Shown: positions 6,223-6,809 of the stretch, piece after piece
Layout of the letters: each line of letters opens with the position of its first letter
Numbering within the stretch: the stretch's first letter is position 1
DNA from: Planctomycetota bacterium
GTDB lineage: Bacteria; Planctomycetota; UBA1135; JALUZX01
Reading direction: 5' to 3'
Assembly: GCA_027011425.1 (NCBI GenBank)
Contig: JALUZX010000636.1
Coordinates: forward strand, 1 to 6,809
Length of the DNA stretch: 6,809 bases
Notes under the pieces: model-generated
Databases searched by the model: none
Told to the model about the DNA's origin: nothing
What the model saw: only the letters and a program-made list of their open reading frames with translations
Position numbers and translations under genes: made by a program

Positions 6223-6809
6223 GTGGGGTTTTTCAAGAAGCTCGTTCTTTCCTTTCTTTCCCGGATGGAAAGGTCTCTTTTCGGGAAAGCTTGTCTTTTG
6301 GGCCTGGTCTTCTCCCTTTCGGGAGCCCTCCGGGCCCAACTGGGGCTTCGGGCCTGGGACGGGGCCCTGGGCCGGGCCCTCCAGGGCGAGGTGGCAGGGA
6401 ACCCGGGAACGAGGTTCCTGGTCTTCTTTTCCACCAGGCCGGGACCCATTCCCCTGGCCTGGGTGGATCCGGGCGATCCCAGAGTCCTCTCCCTGGGCAT
6501 GGACTTGCTGGGGCTCACCAGGGTGGGCTTTCTCGGAACCTCCGGGCAGGTGGGGTTCCAACTTCCCGTTCCAGGAGAACCGACCCTGGCCGGTCTGGGC
6601 ATCCGGATCCAGGCCCTCTCCTGGCCGGGCAAGACCAGGGTCTTCGGGGACCTTTCCCCTCTTCGGGGGGTCCATCTTTGGCCCCCCTTTTCCTGGGAGA
6701 GCCTGCCCAGGCCCTTGCCTCTGCCCCGAATCTATTCAGGCGCCATCTTTTTCGAAGGGAAAGGGGTTCTTCTCGCGGGAGGGGGGACGGGGGCCATGCT
6801 GGCCCTTGT
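6223..6809 (+). CDS. Exported protein with an N-terminal copy of the shared module, 3' end outside window
   Basis: The first 195 codons are visible and the frame is open to the right edge. I do not recognise a named family. From GTG 6223 it reads MGFFKKLVLSFLSRMERSLF, then a hydrophobic core CLLGLVFSLSG and a probable cleavage site after LRA (residue 38), so it is exported. Residues about 41-147 resemble the C-terminal module of the two minus-strand proteins: LQGEVAGNPGTRFLVFFS matches their first strands, and QLPVPGEPTLAGL (113-125) corresponds to LPLPIPLEPTLLG and LPLPIPSDPSLVG. The conserved cysteine pair and the leading GTGCPG are missing. After a Pro/Trp-rich linker, SGAIFFEGKGVLLAGGGTG (172-190) has a weak Kelch-like look, too little to call a propeller. 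The signal peptide and the module similarity favour this plus-strand frame over the overlapping minus-strand frames, which are Arg/Pro-rich. Confidence 0.7.
   Translation, partial: MGFFKKLVLSFLSRMERSLFGKACLLGLVFSLSGALRAQLGLRAWDGALGRALQGEVAGNPGTRFLVFFSTRPGPIPLAWVDPGDPRVLSLGMDLLGLTRVGFLGTSGQVGFQLPVPGEPTLAGLGIRIQALSWPGKTRVFGDLSPLRGVHLWPPFSWESLPRPLPLPRIYSGAIFFEGKGVLLAGGGTGAMLAL

Noticed and set aside
5889..6632. A 247-codon minus-strand frame across the intergenic region and the plus-strand gene
   Set aside because: It is Arg/Pro/Lys-rich with no domain or signal peptide. The opposite plus-strand frame has a ribosome binding site, a signal peptide and similarity to the shared module.

Overview
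The window is very GC-rich and looks bacterial. It most likely comes from a member of the Planctomycetota or a similar lineage rich in secreted proteins. The evidence is a repeated ~125-residue beta-rich module (pattern GTGCPG...LPLPIPxxPxLxG...FQxFxxD...GPG) on otherwise unrelated secreted proteins, together with FG-GAP and beta-helix architecture. I recall this module as common in Planctomycetota, but no search was run, so the taxon is an inference.

Layout, left to right. (1) Positions 1-1619, minus strand: a nearly complete L-glutamate gamma-semialdehyde (1-pyrroline-5-carboxylate) dehydrogenase, cut by the window edge probably only a few residues before its end. (2) 1716-4481, minus: a large exported protein made of a signal peptide, a right-handed beta-helix, a seven-repeat FG-GAP/VCBS beta-propeller and the shared C-terminal module. 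An upstream GTG at 4538 is a serious alternative start. (3) 4610-5776, minus: an exported SGNH/GDSL-like hydrolase with the same C-terminal module. (4) 5777-6222: a 446-base divergent intergenic region with a candidate minus-strand promoter, an operator-like repeat and palindrome cluster, and two hairpins. (5) 6223 to the right edge, plus: the start of a third exported protein that seems to carry a shortened copy of the same module directly after its signal peptide.

The three exported proteins look like a small cell-surface or extracellular set: a probable esterase, a probable binding or adhesive scaffold, and an unidentified protein, linked by one common module. The minus-strand pair may be co-transcribed from the candidate promoter near 5900. 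No rho-independent terminator with a U-tract was found after the scaffold gene, so some read-through into the dehydrogenase is possible. The dehydrogenase has its own strong ribosome binding site and no evident functional link to the exported proteins. No RNA gene, CRISPR array, insertion sequence or phage gene was found.
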